From: Burkholderiales bacterium
GTDB lineage: Bacteria > Pseudomonadota > Gammaproteobacteria > Burkholderiales > Burkholderiaceae_C
Direction: 5' to 3'
Length of the DNA stretch: 7,680 nucleotides
Assembly (NCBI GenBank): GCA_947448105.1
Contig: CANFNE010000119.1
Location: forward strand, 1-7,680
The notes beneath the pieces are model-generated. The model saw only the letters and a program-made list of their open reading frames with translations. It was not told the DNA's origin and ran no database searches. Made by a program: the position numbers and the translations under genes. Positions 1-5,866 of this stretch are shown piece by piece (positions within the stretch are counted from its first letter, which is position 1; each line of letters starts with the position of its first letter).

Positions 1-1165
1 CACCCCGCAAGAAGACGCCGCCCTGGCCCACACCCTGCGCAGCTCGCCCAAAGAGCGCGCCGAGAACGTGATGGTGGTGGACTTGCTGCGCAACGACATG
101 TCACGCGTGGCCGAAGCTTTTAGCGTCGAGGTGCCGCGCCTTTTTCATACCGAAGCGCTGGCCACCGTGTGGCAAATGACCTCAGACGTGCAGGCCCGCA
201 CCCGCGCGGGCACCCGTCTGGCCGACGTGTTTGGCGCGCTGTTTCCCTGCGGCTCGGTCACCGGCGCGCCCAAGGTACGCGCCATGCAAATGATCCGCCA
301 GCTCGAGCCCCAGGCGCGCGGCGTGTACTGCGGTGCCTTAGGCCTGGTGCAGCCCGGTGGCGCGGCCACTTTCAACGTGCCGATTCGCACCGTCACCTTG
401 AAAGGCCTTGATGCGCGCTGCGGCATTGGCAGCGGCATTACCGCAGACGCGCGCCCCGAGGGCGAATGGCAGGAGTGGGGCTACAAGCAGGCCTTTGTGC
501 AACGCGCGAGCCAGGCGTTTAGCTTGCTCGAAACCCTGGCTTTGCAAGGCGGCGAGTTTCGCCACCTGGACGCTCACCTGGCGCGCATGCAGGCCGGCGC
601 GGTGCATTTCGGCACGCCCTGGGACGAATCGCGTGTGCGTAACTGCTTGCAGGTCGTGGCCTTGGAGCACGCCAGCGGCCTGTGGCGGGTGCGCTTGCTG
701 CTTGATGCGCGCGGTACGCCGCAAGCACAGGCCTTTGCGCTGCCGCCCAGCCCGGCGCGGGTGCGATTGCAACTGGCAGACCGCCCGCTGCTGGAGGCAC
801 ATGGCGAGTTCGTGCGCTTTAAGACCACCCGGCGCGCACACTACGACGCGTTTACCCCGCTCGATACCTCCGTGTTCGACACCATTCTTTGGAACCCGCA
901 AGGCGAAATCACCGAATGCACGCGCGGCAACATCGCGCTGGAACTCGATGGCCGCTGGGTCACTCCGCCGCTGGAGTGCGGCTTGCTGGGCGGCGTGGGC
1001 CGCGCCCAAGCGCTGGAAAGTGGCCGCTTGCAAGAAGCCGTGGTGCGCCGCGAAGACCTGGCGCGCGCCAAGCAAATGGCTTTTGTCAACAGCCTGCGCG
1101 GCTGGTTGGCGGCAGATGGGCTGCCGATGGACACGGGCTTGCGTCGGGAAGCTAAATCACCCTAA
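1..1165 (+). CDS. pabBC: Bifunctional aminodeoxychorismate synthase component I / 4-amino-4-deoxychorismate lyase (PabB-PabC fusion), 5'-truncated by the window
   Basis: The reading frame is open from position 2 to the TAA at 1163-1165 (387 residues visible); the true start lies upstream. The first part is the C-terminal half of a chorismate-binding enzyme: VDLLRND (about residues 26-32), PCGSVTGAPK (82-91), FNVPIRT and GIGSGITAD (141-149). The second part, from about residue 173 (FSLLET), is a class IV aminotransferase-fold lyase. It has the PLP-lysine candidate in FKTTRRAHYD (K274), then GEITECTRGN, the PLECGLLGG loop and a terminal VNSLRGW. By family knowledge, PabB with PabA's glutamine amidotransferase makes 4-amino-4-deoxychorismate, and PabC releases p-aminobenzoate plus pyruvate for folate; both are cytosolic. 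Single-chain PabB-PabC fusions are common in betaproteobacteria. No PabA is visible. The last 12-15 residues look variable, and the TA module downstream begins 33 bp after the stop. Confidence 0.93.
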   Translation, partial: TPQEDAALAHTLRSSPKERAENVMVVDLLRNDMSRVAEAFSVEVPRLFHTEALATVWQMTSDVQARTRAGTRLADVFGALFPCGSVTGAPKVRAMQMIRQLEPQARGVYCGALGLVQPGGAATFNVPIRTVTLKGLDARCGIGSGITADARPEGEWQEWGYKQAFVQRASQAFSLLETLALQGGEFRHLDAHLARMQAGAVHFGTPWDESRVRNCLQVVALEHASGLWRVRLLLDARGTPQAQAFALPPSPARVRLQLADRPLLEAHGEFVRFKTTRRAHYDAFTPLDTSVFDTILWNPQGEITECTRGNIALELDGRWVTPPLECGLLGGVGRAQALESGRLQEAVVRREDLARAKQMAFVNSLRGWLAADGLPMDTGLRREAKSP

Positions 1166-1168
1166 AAT
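1139..1168 (+). promoter_or_regulatory. Candidate promoter of the phd-PIN module
   Basis: A good -10 hexamer, TAAAAT (1163-1168, five of six consensus bases), overlaps the stop codon of pabBC. A poor -35, TTGCGT (1139-1144), lies 18 bp upstream. The predicted start of transcription is near 1175. If it is used, the toxin-antitoxin genes have their own promoter buried in the end of the folate gene. The weak -35 makes this a modest call; read-through from pabBC is an alternative. Confidence 0.35.
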
Positions 1169-1173
1169 GACCT

Positions 1174-1187
1174 CATGTAGTCACATG
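1174..1187. promoter_or_regulatory. Candidate antitoxin operator (inverted repeat)
   Basis: CATGT AGTC ACATG is a perfect 5+4+5 inverted repeat at the predicted transcription start and directly before the GGGAG Shine-Dalgarno (1187-1191) of the antitoxin. Phd/YefM antitoxins typically autorepress by binding short palindromes over their promoter, so position and symmetry fit an operator. The arms are short, so chance is possible. Confidence 0.42.
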
Positions 1188-1197
1188 GGAGATCGCA

Positions 1198-1443
1198 ATG
1201 GAAACCGTACAAATTCGCGAAGCTAAAGCCAGTTTTTCTGCGCTGGTGGCCGCCGCAGAAAAAGGCCAGCCCACACTGGTCAGCCGCCACGGCCACCCCT
1301 GCGCCATGATCGTGCCGGTGGCCGACGGAGCGCGCCTCTACCCGACCGAGATGCCCAACCTGGCCAACTACCTTTTGGCCATGCCCGAGCCGCTGGTGAC
1401 CCAGCGGGACGCCACGCCGTTGCGAGGTGTCGATTTTGCTTAA
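1198..1443 (+). CDS. Phd/YefM-family type II antitoxin
   Basis: An 81-residue protein. Its N-terminus, METVQIREAKASFSALVAAAEKGQ, matches the Phd/YefM DNA-binding fold: a first strand, then a helix with the conserved AKASFSAL stretch. It is followed by HGHPCAMIVPV, the usual second half of the domain. The C-terminal tail (about residues 45-81) should be the flexible part that wraps and blocks the toxin. ATG at 1198 has a Shine-Dalgarno, GGGAG (1187-1191), at 6 bp. The stop at 1441-1443 overlaps the start of the PIN toxin, so the two are translated together. By family knowledge it neutralises the PIN ribonuclease and represses its own operon; the inverted repeat at 1174-1187 is the likely binding site. 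The family is clear; the exact partner is inferred from adjacency. Confidence 0.9.
   Translation: METVQIREAKASFSALVAAAEKGQPTLVSRHGHPCAMIVPVADGARLYPTEMPNLANYLLAMPEPLVTQRDATPLRGVDFA
1424..1427 (+). promoter_or_regulatory. Ribosome binding site that sets the PIN toxin start
   Basis: GAGG at 1424-1427 lies 8 bp before an in-frame TTG (1436-1438), an ideal spacing. The longer alternative start, GTG at 1427, has no Shine-Dalgarno upstream and overlaps this motif. The site is inside the antitoxin reading frame, consistent with coupled translation. Confidence 0.5.
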
Positions 1444-1891
1444 GGGCTACTTGCTCGACACCAGTGTGGTGTCTGTGCTGGCTCCCGGACGAGAGTCTTT
1501 TGTGCCCACTCCCTTGGGCGAATGGCTGCAAGCGCACCACAAGCAGCTTTATCTGCCTTGCATCGCCATTGCTGAAATGGCGCAAGGTATTGGCAAATTG
1601 CGCCGCGCGGGGGGTACAGAGCGGGCAGACCGCCTTGACCGCTGGTTGGACGGTCTGCTGAACATCTATGCAGACCGCATCTTGCCCCTGGATGCGCAAG
1701 CCGCCCGGCTGGCTGGAGATATTTCAGACGCCGCCATGGCGCAGGGCCGCCACCCCGGCTTTGCAGATGTGGCCATAGCGGCGCTGGCAAAAAACGCAGG
1801 GCTGCTATTACTGACCTGCAACCTCAAACACTTCGAGCCGCTGGGCGTGGCCTGTGCTGACCCTTTGGCCGCGCTACCGCCTGGGCAGTAG
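1436..1891 (+). CDS. PIN-domain ribonuclease toxin (VapC/FitB-like)
   Basis: A PIN-domain protein of 151 residues from TTG 1436, or 154 from GTG 1427. The shorter start is preferred because of GAGG at 1424-1427 and because homologous toxins typically begin with a short leader before LLDT. Active-site acidic residues in 1436 numbering are D8 (YLLDTSVV), E47 (AIAEMAQG) and D111 (GFADVAIAA). The usual fourth position is N129 in LLLLTCNLKHFEPLGV, a common variant in this subgroup. Family members are Mg2+-dependent RNases that cut tRNA or rRNA when freed from the antitoxin; the target here is unknown. It overlaps the antitoxin stop by 8 bp, as expected for a coupled operon. The stop is at 1889-1891, 35 bp from the end of the converging GNAT toxin, with no convincing terminator between them. 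Confidence 0.92.
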   Translation: MLKGYLLDTSVVSVLAPGRESFVPTPLGEWLQAHHKQLYLPCIAIAEMAQGIGKLRRAGGTERADRLDRWLDGLLNIYADRILPLDAQAARLAGDISDAAMAQGRHPGFADVAIAALAKNAGLLLLTCNLKHFEPLGVACADPLAALPPGQ

Positions 1892-1926
1892 CCGCGCCTG
1901 GCTGGCGGCAGGTTTGCATCCTCCCT

Positions 1927-2415
1927 TTACTTCGGGCTAAGGCGCAGCATCAGCGTCAAGGGGTGCAAGGGGGAGGCCTGAAAGCCGTAATGTTCATAAA
2001 ACAATTTGGCGCGGTCGTGCAGCGCATGCACCAGCAAAGCCCGCACACCCGCCTGCTGCGACACCGCCACCGCCCGTTGAACGGCATCTTGCGAAAGCGC
2101 GCCGCCTAGCTGCAAACCTTGCGCGTTGACCGCGACCGCAAGTCGCGCCAGCACCATCACCGGTACGGGGTCGGGCATATTGCGCCGCACCGAGGGCGTG
2201 GCGGCGGGTTGCGACACCGCACCAGCGGCCATGGCGTAGTAGCCCACAACACACCCTTGCGGGTCGGCCACCACGAAAGTTCGACTGGCTCCACTGGCCT
2301 GGTTGGCCAAAGCCCGGCGTTTGAGCCAATCGTCCAGGGCGGTCTCGCCGCAAAAGAAGCCGTCCAGACGATGGCTGCTGTCCAGCGGCGCTGGAGCGCT
2401 GAGTTGGGGGCTCAC
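1927..2415 (-). CDS. GNAT-family acetyltransferase toxin (TacT/AtaT-like)
   Basis: A 162-residue GNAT protein from GTG 2415. The order of motifs is that of the TacT group: FFCGETALDDWLKRRA (20-35), NQASGASRTFVV (38-49), VVGYYAMAAGAV (56-67), RRNMPDPVPVMVLARLAV (77-94), the acetyl-CoA loop (about 99-107) and FYEHYGF (139-145), where Y140 matches the catalytic tyrosine of this family. Such toxins acetylate the amino group of charged tRNAs and stop translation; a DUF1778 antitoxin restrains them. I chose GTG 2415 because it overlaps the antitoxin stop as GTGA, a standard coupled arrangement. A longer TTG start at 2433 would add six residues without family similarity. Oddity: the canonical QGxGxG acetyl-CoA motif reads QGLQLG, with Gln102 replacing the first loop glycine, which may weaken cofactor binding. 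Confidence 0.92.
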   Translation of the reverse strand: MSPQLSAPAPLDSSHRLDGFFCGETALDDWLKRRALANQASGASRTFVVADPQGCVVGYYAMAAGAVSQPAATPSVRRNMPDPVPVMVLARLAVAVNAQGLQLGGALSQDAVQRAVAVSQQAGVRALLVHALHDRAKLFYEHYGFQASPLHPLTLMLRLSPK

Positions 2416-2684
2416 GCCTTTGCACCACTCCAAGGCGCCTTCACGGCCAGCAGCCGCTCCAGCCCCGGGTTAGCGGCGGGCGGGGCGTCAAGCAGGGCGG
2501 TGAATTGCTTGAATTTGCTGTTGTCCAGGGTGAAGAAAACCTGGTCTAGCACCACGGACTGCGCTTTGTCGCAAGCGGCCTCTAGCATGAAGTCTGAGCG
2601 GTTTTTGCCCAGCAGTTGCGCGGCGTAGTCGATGAGATCGCGCTGCTCGGTCAGAGCGCGCAGGTTGATGGCGGCATCACGCAT
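2412..2684 (-). CDS. DUF1778 ribbon-helix-helix antitoxin (TacA-like)
   Basis: A 90-residue protein with an N-terminal ribbon-helix-helix domain: the strand AAINLRAL (4-11), then EQRDLIDYAAQLLG and the conserved SDFMLEAAC (30-38). A C-terminal segment follows, with LDQVFFTLDNSKFKQFTALLDAPP, then NPGLERLL and APW, which in this family wraps the GNAT toxin. ATG 2684 has a perfect AAGGAG Shine-Dalgarno (2696-2691) at 6 bp, preceded by a strong promoter and a palindrome. The stop TGA (2414-2412) overlaps the toxin GTG by 4 bp. The protein should neutralise the GNAT toxin and repress the operon as a complex. Family and pairing are clear. Confidence 0.93.
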   Translation of the reverse strand: MRDAAINLRALTEQRDLIDYAAQLLGKNRSDFMLEAACDKAQSVVLDQVFFTLDNSKFKQFTALLDAPPAANPGLERLLAVKAPWSGAKA

Positions 2685-2690
2685 AAATTT

Positions 2691-2696
2691 CTCCTT
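2691..2696 (-). promoter_or_regulatory. Ribosome binding site of the DUF1778 antitoxin
   Basis: On the - strand AAGGAG lies 6 bp before ATG 2684. It is the strongest Shine-Dalgarno in the TA region, which fits the need for antitoxin in excess over the weakly started GTG toxin. Confidence 0.75.
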
Positions 2697-2697
2697 A

Positions 2698-2714
2698 ATT
2701 GCGCTTGGCGCAAT
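2698..2714. promoter_or_regulatory. Operator palindrome of the tacA-tacT-like operon
   Basis: ATTGCGC TTG GCGCAAT is a perfect inverted repeat with 7-bp arms and a 3-bp centre. It starts at the predicted transcription start and ends 1 bp before the Shine-Dalgarno, so a protein bound here would block the promoter's initial transcribed region. The likely binder is the ribbon-helix-helix antitoxin, alone or with the toxin. In RNA the same sequence would also form a small hairpin next to the ribosome binding site. Confidence 0.65.
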
Positions 2715-2720
2715 GCGTGC

Positions 2721-2749
2721 ATCCTAGGGTGATGTGTATCGATTGTCAA
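2721..2749 (-). promoter_or_regulatory. Sigma-70-type promoter of the tacA-tacT-like operon
   Basis: Reading the - strand: a perfect -35 TTGACA (2749-2744), a 17-bp spacer and a -10 TAGGAT (2726-2721, four of six bases). The predicted start is near 2714, the first base of the operator palindrome. It lies in the 85-bp gap after the ABC ATPase stop; no terminator is seen before it, so read-through from the upstream cluster is also possible. Confidence 0.7.
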
Positions 2750-2769
2750 TACGCTCTGGTGCCGGTCGG

Positions 2770-3447
2770 CTACGCCGTCCGCTCGCTGTCCACCATTCCC
2801 CCAAGCGTAAGCCGCAACACGCGGTCAGCGCGTTCGGTCGCTGCCACCGAGTGGGTGACCAGCACCAAGGAGGCGCCGTGCAAGCGCGTTTGCGCCACCA
2901 GCGCGTCCATGACCACGGCGGCGGTGCTGGGGTCCAGGTTGCCGGTGGGCTCGTCGGCCAGTATCAGGCGCGGGCGGTGCACCAGCGCACGCGCAATGGC
3001 CACGCGCTGCAACTGGCCGCCGCTGAGCTGCTGGGGCAAGCGCGCGCCCAGGCCACCCAGGCCCACCGATGCAAGCAGCGCTTGCACGCGCGCCGCGTCG
3101 GGCGTGCCCAACAGCAACAAGGGCAGGGCCACGTTTTGCGCCACGTCCAAGTGCGGCAGCACATGAAAAGCCTGAAACACAAAGCCAATCTGGGTGCGCC
3201 GCAGCGCCGCGCGTTGGTCGTCGCCCAGAGTGCCCAGGTCTACGCCGCCCACATGCACGCTGCCGCTGTCCCAGCTGTCCAGGCCCGCCATGCAATTGAG
3301 CAAGGTTGATTTGCCCACGCCGGACTCGCCCATGATGGCGACAAATTCGCCGGGTGCGACCGACAGCGACACGTCGCTAAACACGGGGCTTGTGCCATAG
3401 CGCTTGGACAAATGCACGATCTGCAGGCTAGGGGTTTGCGGTTTCAT
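2770..3447 (-). CDS. ABC transporter ATP-binding protein (LolD/MacB-type)
   Basis: A 225-residue ATPase with every nucleotide-binding motif intact: Walker A GESGVGKST (40-48), Q-loop FQAFHVLPHL (Q92), signature LSGGQ (141-145), Walker B LILADE (161-166) with catalytic E166, D-loop GNLD, and H-loop H199 in LVTHS. The FQAFHVLPHL and LADEPTGNLD stretches place it in the LolD/MacB/FtsE group, whose partners are four-helix FtsX-type permeases used for lipoprotein release, peptide or drug export, or cell-envelope mechanics. The substrate cannot be told from the ATPase. ATG 3447 overlaps the miaA stop as ATGA and has GGAG (3459-3456) at 8 bp, so it is translationally coupled to miaA. Oddity: no permease follows; the DNA downstream is the toxin-antitoxin region. 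Confidence 0.93.
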   Translation of the reverse strand: MKPQTPSLQIVHLSKRYGTSPVFSDVSLSVAPGEFVAIMGESGVGKSTLLNCMAGLDSWDSGSVHVGGVDLGTLGDDQRAALRRTQIGFVFQAFHVLPHLDVAQNVALPLLLLGTPDAARVQALLASVGLGGLGARLPQQLSGGQLQRVAIARALVHRPRLILADEPTGNLDPSTAAVVMDALVAQTRLHGASLVLVTHSVAATERADRVLRLTLGGMVDSERTA

Positions 3448-4400
3448 GCGCGCTTCTCCAGCAGTTCACGCACCGCGCGCAGCACCTGGTCTTGCGCGTC
3501 GCCTTGGTCGCAGGCCACCACCTGGCGCTGGGCCATGGCGCGCAGCCAGGTGATCTGGCGCTTGGCCAATTGGCGGGTGGCAAAAATGCCTTTGTCGCGC
3601 AGCTCGGCCAGGGGCGAGGTGCCGTCCAGCGCTTCCCACACCTGGCGGTAGCCCACGCAGCGCATGGATGGCAGGTCGGGGTGCAGGTCGCCCCGCGCGC
3701 GCAGGCTTGTCACCTCGTCCACCAGACCCTGGTCCAGCATCTGGTCAAAGCGCTGGGCAATGCGCGCGTGCAGCCAGGCGCGGTCTTGGGGCTCCAGCGA
3801 AATCAGCGCAGCTTGGGGCTTGGCATCCACCCCGGTCGCCTTGCTTTGGCGCGCATGAAAGTGCGACAGCGGCAGGCCGCTGATGCGAAATACTTCGAGC
3901 GCGCGCTGGATGCGCTGGCTGTCGGCCGGGGCCAGGCGCGCGGCGGTGGTGGGGTCCACCTGCGCGAGCTCCGCGTGCAACGCGGGCCAGCCTTTTTGTT
4001 GCGCCTCTAGCTCAATCTGTGCGCGCACTGCGGCGTTGGCGGCGGGCATGGGGTCCATGCCGTCGGCCAGGGCCTTGAAATACAGCATGGTGCCGCCCAC
4101 CAGCAAGGGCAGCTTGCCGCGCGCGCTGATGTCCTTGATCAGCGCTTGCGCGTCGGTCACAAATTCTGCGGCGCTGTACGCTTGCAACGGGTCGCGGATG
4201 TTGATCAGGTGGTGCGGTACCGCAGCCAGCTCAGCTGCGCTGGGTTTGGCCGTGCCGATGTCCATGCCCCGGTACACCAGCGCAGAGTCCACGCTGATGA
4301 TCTCGCAGTCGTGTTCTTGGGCAATGGCCAGGGCGGCCGCGGTTTTGCCCGCCGCCGTGGGGCCGGCCAGACCGATAGAAAAGGGCATGTCCTGCGCCAT
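3444..4400 (-). CDS. miaA: tRNA dimethylallyltransferase (MiaA)
   Basis: A 318-residue protein of normal family length. It transfers dimethylallyl from DMAPP to N6 of A37 in tRNAs that read UNN codons, the first step to ms2i6A. Landmarks: P-loop GPTAAGKT (13-20), DSALVYRGMDIGTAKP (38-53) with catalytic D38, HHLINIRDP, VGGTMLYFKAL (101-111) with T104, DSQRIQRALEV, MRCVGYRQVWE (246-256) and ATRQLAKRQITWLR (274-287). The frame stays open far upstream, but that extension lies over the MATE gene in another frame and lacks family similarity. ATG 4400 begins right at the conserved N-terminus, 2 bp after the MATE stop. M5 (4388) is a possible second start; neither has a strong Shine-Dalgarno, so coupling to the MATE gene is likely. 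Confidence 0.97.
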   Translation of the reverse strand: MAQDMPFSIGLAGPTAAGKTAAALAIAQEHDCEIISVDSALVYRGMDIGTAKPSAAELAAVPHHLINIRDPLQAYSAAEFVTDAQALIKDISARGKLPLLVGGTMLYFKALADGMDPMPAANAAVRAQIELEAQQKGWPALHAELAQVDPTTAARLAPADSQRIQRALEVFRISGLPLSHFHARQSKATGVDAKPQAALISLEPQDRAWLHARIAQRFDQMLDQGLVDEVTSLRARGDLHPDLPSMRCVGYRQVWEALDGTSPLAELRDKGIFATRQLAKRQITWLRAMAQRQVVACDQGDAQDQVLRAVRELLEKRA

Positions 4401-4402
4401 GG

Positions 4403-5866
4403 TCAGGGCGTGGCGGCGCGCTTGGGGCTGGCGGGGTTGCGCGCGTCGGCCAGGTGGGCGCGCGCCACGTGGCGCAGCACAAGCAGCAGTCCGCCGCCTG
4501 CGACCGTCAGGCCCAAGACCAAGGCCAGCCAAAACCCCGTCGCTTGCATCGGCTCGGTGGGAAACCAGGCCAGCGCGCGCAGCCAGTCGGGCGCCCACTG
4601 CGGCGCAATACCCAGCACATACCCCAAAGGCAGCGACACCGCCCAAAACGCCAGCAACTGCACCCACATGGGCGCACGCGTAATTTTGTAGCCGCGAATC
4701 GCGCCACTGGTGACCACCTGCGCCGCGTCGGAGAGCTGAAACACGGCAGCCAATAGCAGCAGGTGCGCGGCCAGGGCAACCACCACCGCGTCGTCGGTGT
4801 ACAGGCTGGCAATCTCGGTGCGCCAGGTGGCAATGCCGCTGGCCGACACCAACGCAAAGCCCAGTGCCACCGCCACCCCCACCCAAGCGCGAAAGCGCGC
4901 GGCCTGCGGGTCCCCCGCGCCCAGGGCGTGGCCCACGCGCGTGAGCACCGCCACGCCCAGGCTCAGCGGCACCATAAAAATGAGCGAGGTGAAATTGAGC
5001 GCCACCTGGTGCGCAGCCACCTGGTGGCTGCCAAAGCGCGCGACCAAGAGCGCAATCAGCGCAAAGGCGCTGGTCTCGGCGAAATAGGTCACACCAATGG
5101 GCAGGCCGATTTTCAGCAGGCTGCGCAGCTTGGGCCAGTGTGGCCACTCCCACTGCGCCAATGGCCAGGTGCTGGCAAAGGCCGGGCTGCGCCGCAACCA
5201 CCAGAGCAAGCCGCCCAGATTGGCCCACACGCACAAAACCGTGGACCAGGCGCAGCCCAGGCCGCCTTGGGGCGCAAAGCCCCAGTGGCCAAACACCAAA
5301 ATCCAGCTGAGCAATATATTGAGCAGCAGCACGCCCAGTGCCACGGCCATCATGGGCTTGGTCTGGCCCATGCTGGCGCTGTAGCCATAGAGCACGCGGT
5401 AGGCGGCAAAAGCCGGCAGTGCAAAACTGGTGATTTTCACAAATCCCACAGCTACCTGGCGGGTAGCGGGCTCAAGCGCCATAAAGTCAAAAATCAGGGT
5501 GCTGCTTTGCAAAATACCGGCCGCCAGCAGGCCCAACAACAGGCCCTTCCACAGCGCCTGGCGCACCAGGTGGGGAATGTGCGCAAGGTCGTTGGCCCCC
5601 ACGTGGTGGGCCACCATGGGGTTGACCGACATCATGACGCCCATCAGGGTGATGATGACCATGTTCCACACCGAAATGCCGAGCGACACGCCAGCCAGGT
5701 CTTGCGCCGAGGCGTGACCGGCCATCGCGACCTGGGCTACCGACATGCCGATATTTGCCAGTTGCCCGACCATGATGGGCCAGGCCAGCAACCACAGTGC
5801 CCGGATTTCGGCGCGCACGGCTAGGGCAGCAGAGGCTTGCGTGGGGCGCTGGGTATGGCTGGGCAT
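4403..5866 (-). CDS. MATE family multidrug efflux transporter (NorM-like)
   Basis: A 487-residue integral membrane protein with about twelve hydrophobic segments in two homologous halves. Family marks include LAWPIMVGQLANIGMS (28-42), AMAGHASAQDLAGVSLG, VNPMVAHHVGA (81-91), FAETSAFALIALLVARFG (262-279), AAHQVALNFTSL and LSDAAQVVTSGAIRGYK (378-394). Members export cationic drugs and metabolites in exchange for Na+ or H+. The C-lobe acidic residues match NorM: E264 and D380. At the position of the N-lobe aspartate (D36 of Vibrio NorM, in VDTxMAG) this protein has Q45 (VAQVAMAG), which is unusual. ATG 5866 has no clear Shine-Dalgarno. The gene heads a close-packed unit with miaA and the ABC ATPase. 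A strong hairpin sits 34-59 bp upstream. Substrate unknown. Confidence 0.94.
   Translation of the reverse strand: MPSHTQRPTQASAALAVRAEIRALWLLAWPIMVGQLANIGMSVAQVAMAGHASAQDLAGVSLGISVWNMVIITLMGVMMSVNPMVAHHVGANDLAHIPHLVRQALWKGLLLGLLAAGILQSSTLIFDFMALEPATRQVAVGFVKITSFALPAFAAYRVLYGYSASMGQTKPMMAVALGVLLLNILLSWILVFGHWGFAPQGGLGCAWSTVLCVWANLGGLLWWLRRSPAFASTWPLAQWEWPHWPKLRSLLKIGLPIGVTYFAETSAFALIALLVARFGSHQVAAHQVALNFTSLIFMVPLSLGVAVLTRVGHALGAGDPQAARFRAWVGVAVALGFALVSASGIATWRTEIASLYTDDAVVVALAAHLLLLAAVFQLSDAAQVVTSGAIRGYKITRAPMWVQLLAFWAVSLPLGYVLGIAPQWAPDWLRALAWFPTEPMQATGFWLALVLGLTVAGGGLLLVLRHVARAHLADARNPASPKRAATP

Noticed and set aside
338..1075. A 245-codon - strand frame opposite pabBC, and a 272-codon + strand frame at 408-1226.
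   Set aside because: Both overlap the well-supported PabB-PabC frame and show only shadow composition.
1891..1909. GCCGC-N9-GCGGC between the two converging toxins as a terminator.
   Set aside because: Short stem, long loop and no T-run on either strand; it overlaps the PIN stop codon.
4401..5234. The miaA reading frame stays open on the - strand up to 5234, suggesting a 596-residue protein.
   Set aside because: The extension lies over the MATE gene in another frame, is rich in Gly/Arg/Ala as shadow frames in GC-rich DNA are, and has no MiaA similarity. MiaA homology begins at 4400.
5451..5467. GCTACC-N5-GGTAGC inverted repeat.
   Set aside because: It lies inside the MATE coding sequence, is short, and fits ordinary coding constraint.
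4763..5824. A 353-codon + strand open frame opposite the MATE gene.
   Set aside because: It is an antisense shadow of a clear membrane protein gene; its product is mostly Gln/His/Arg/Ala with no fold signal.
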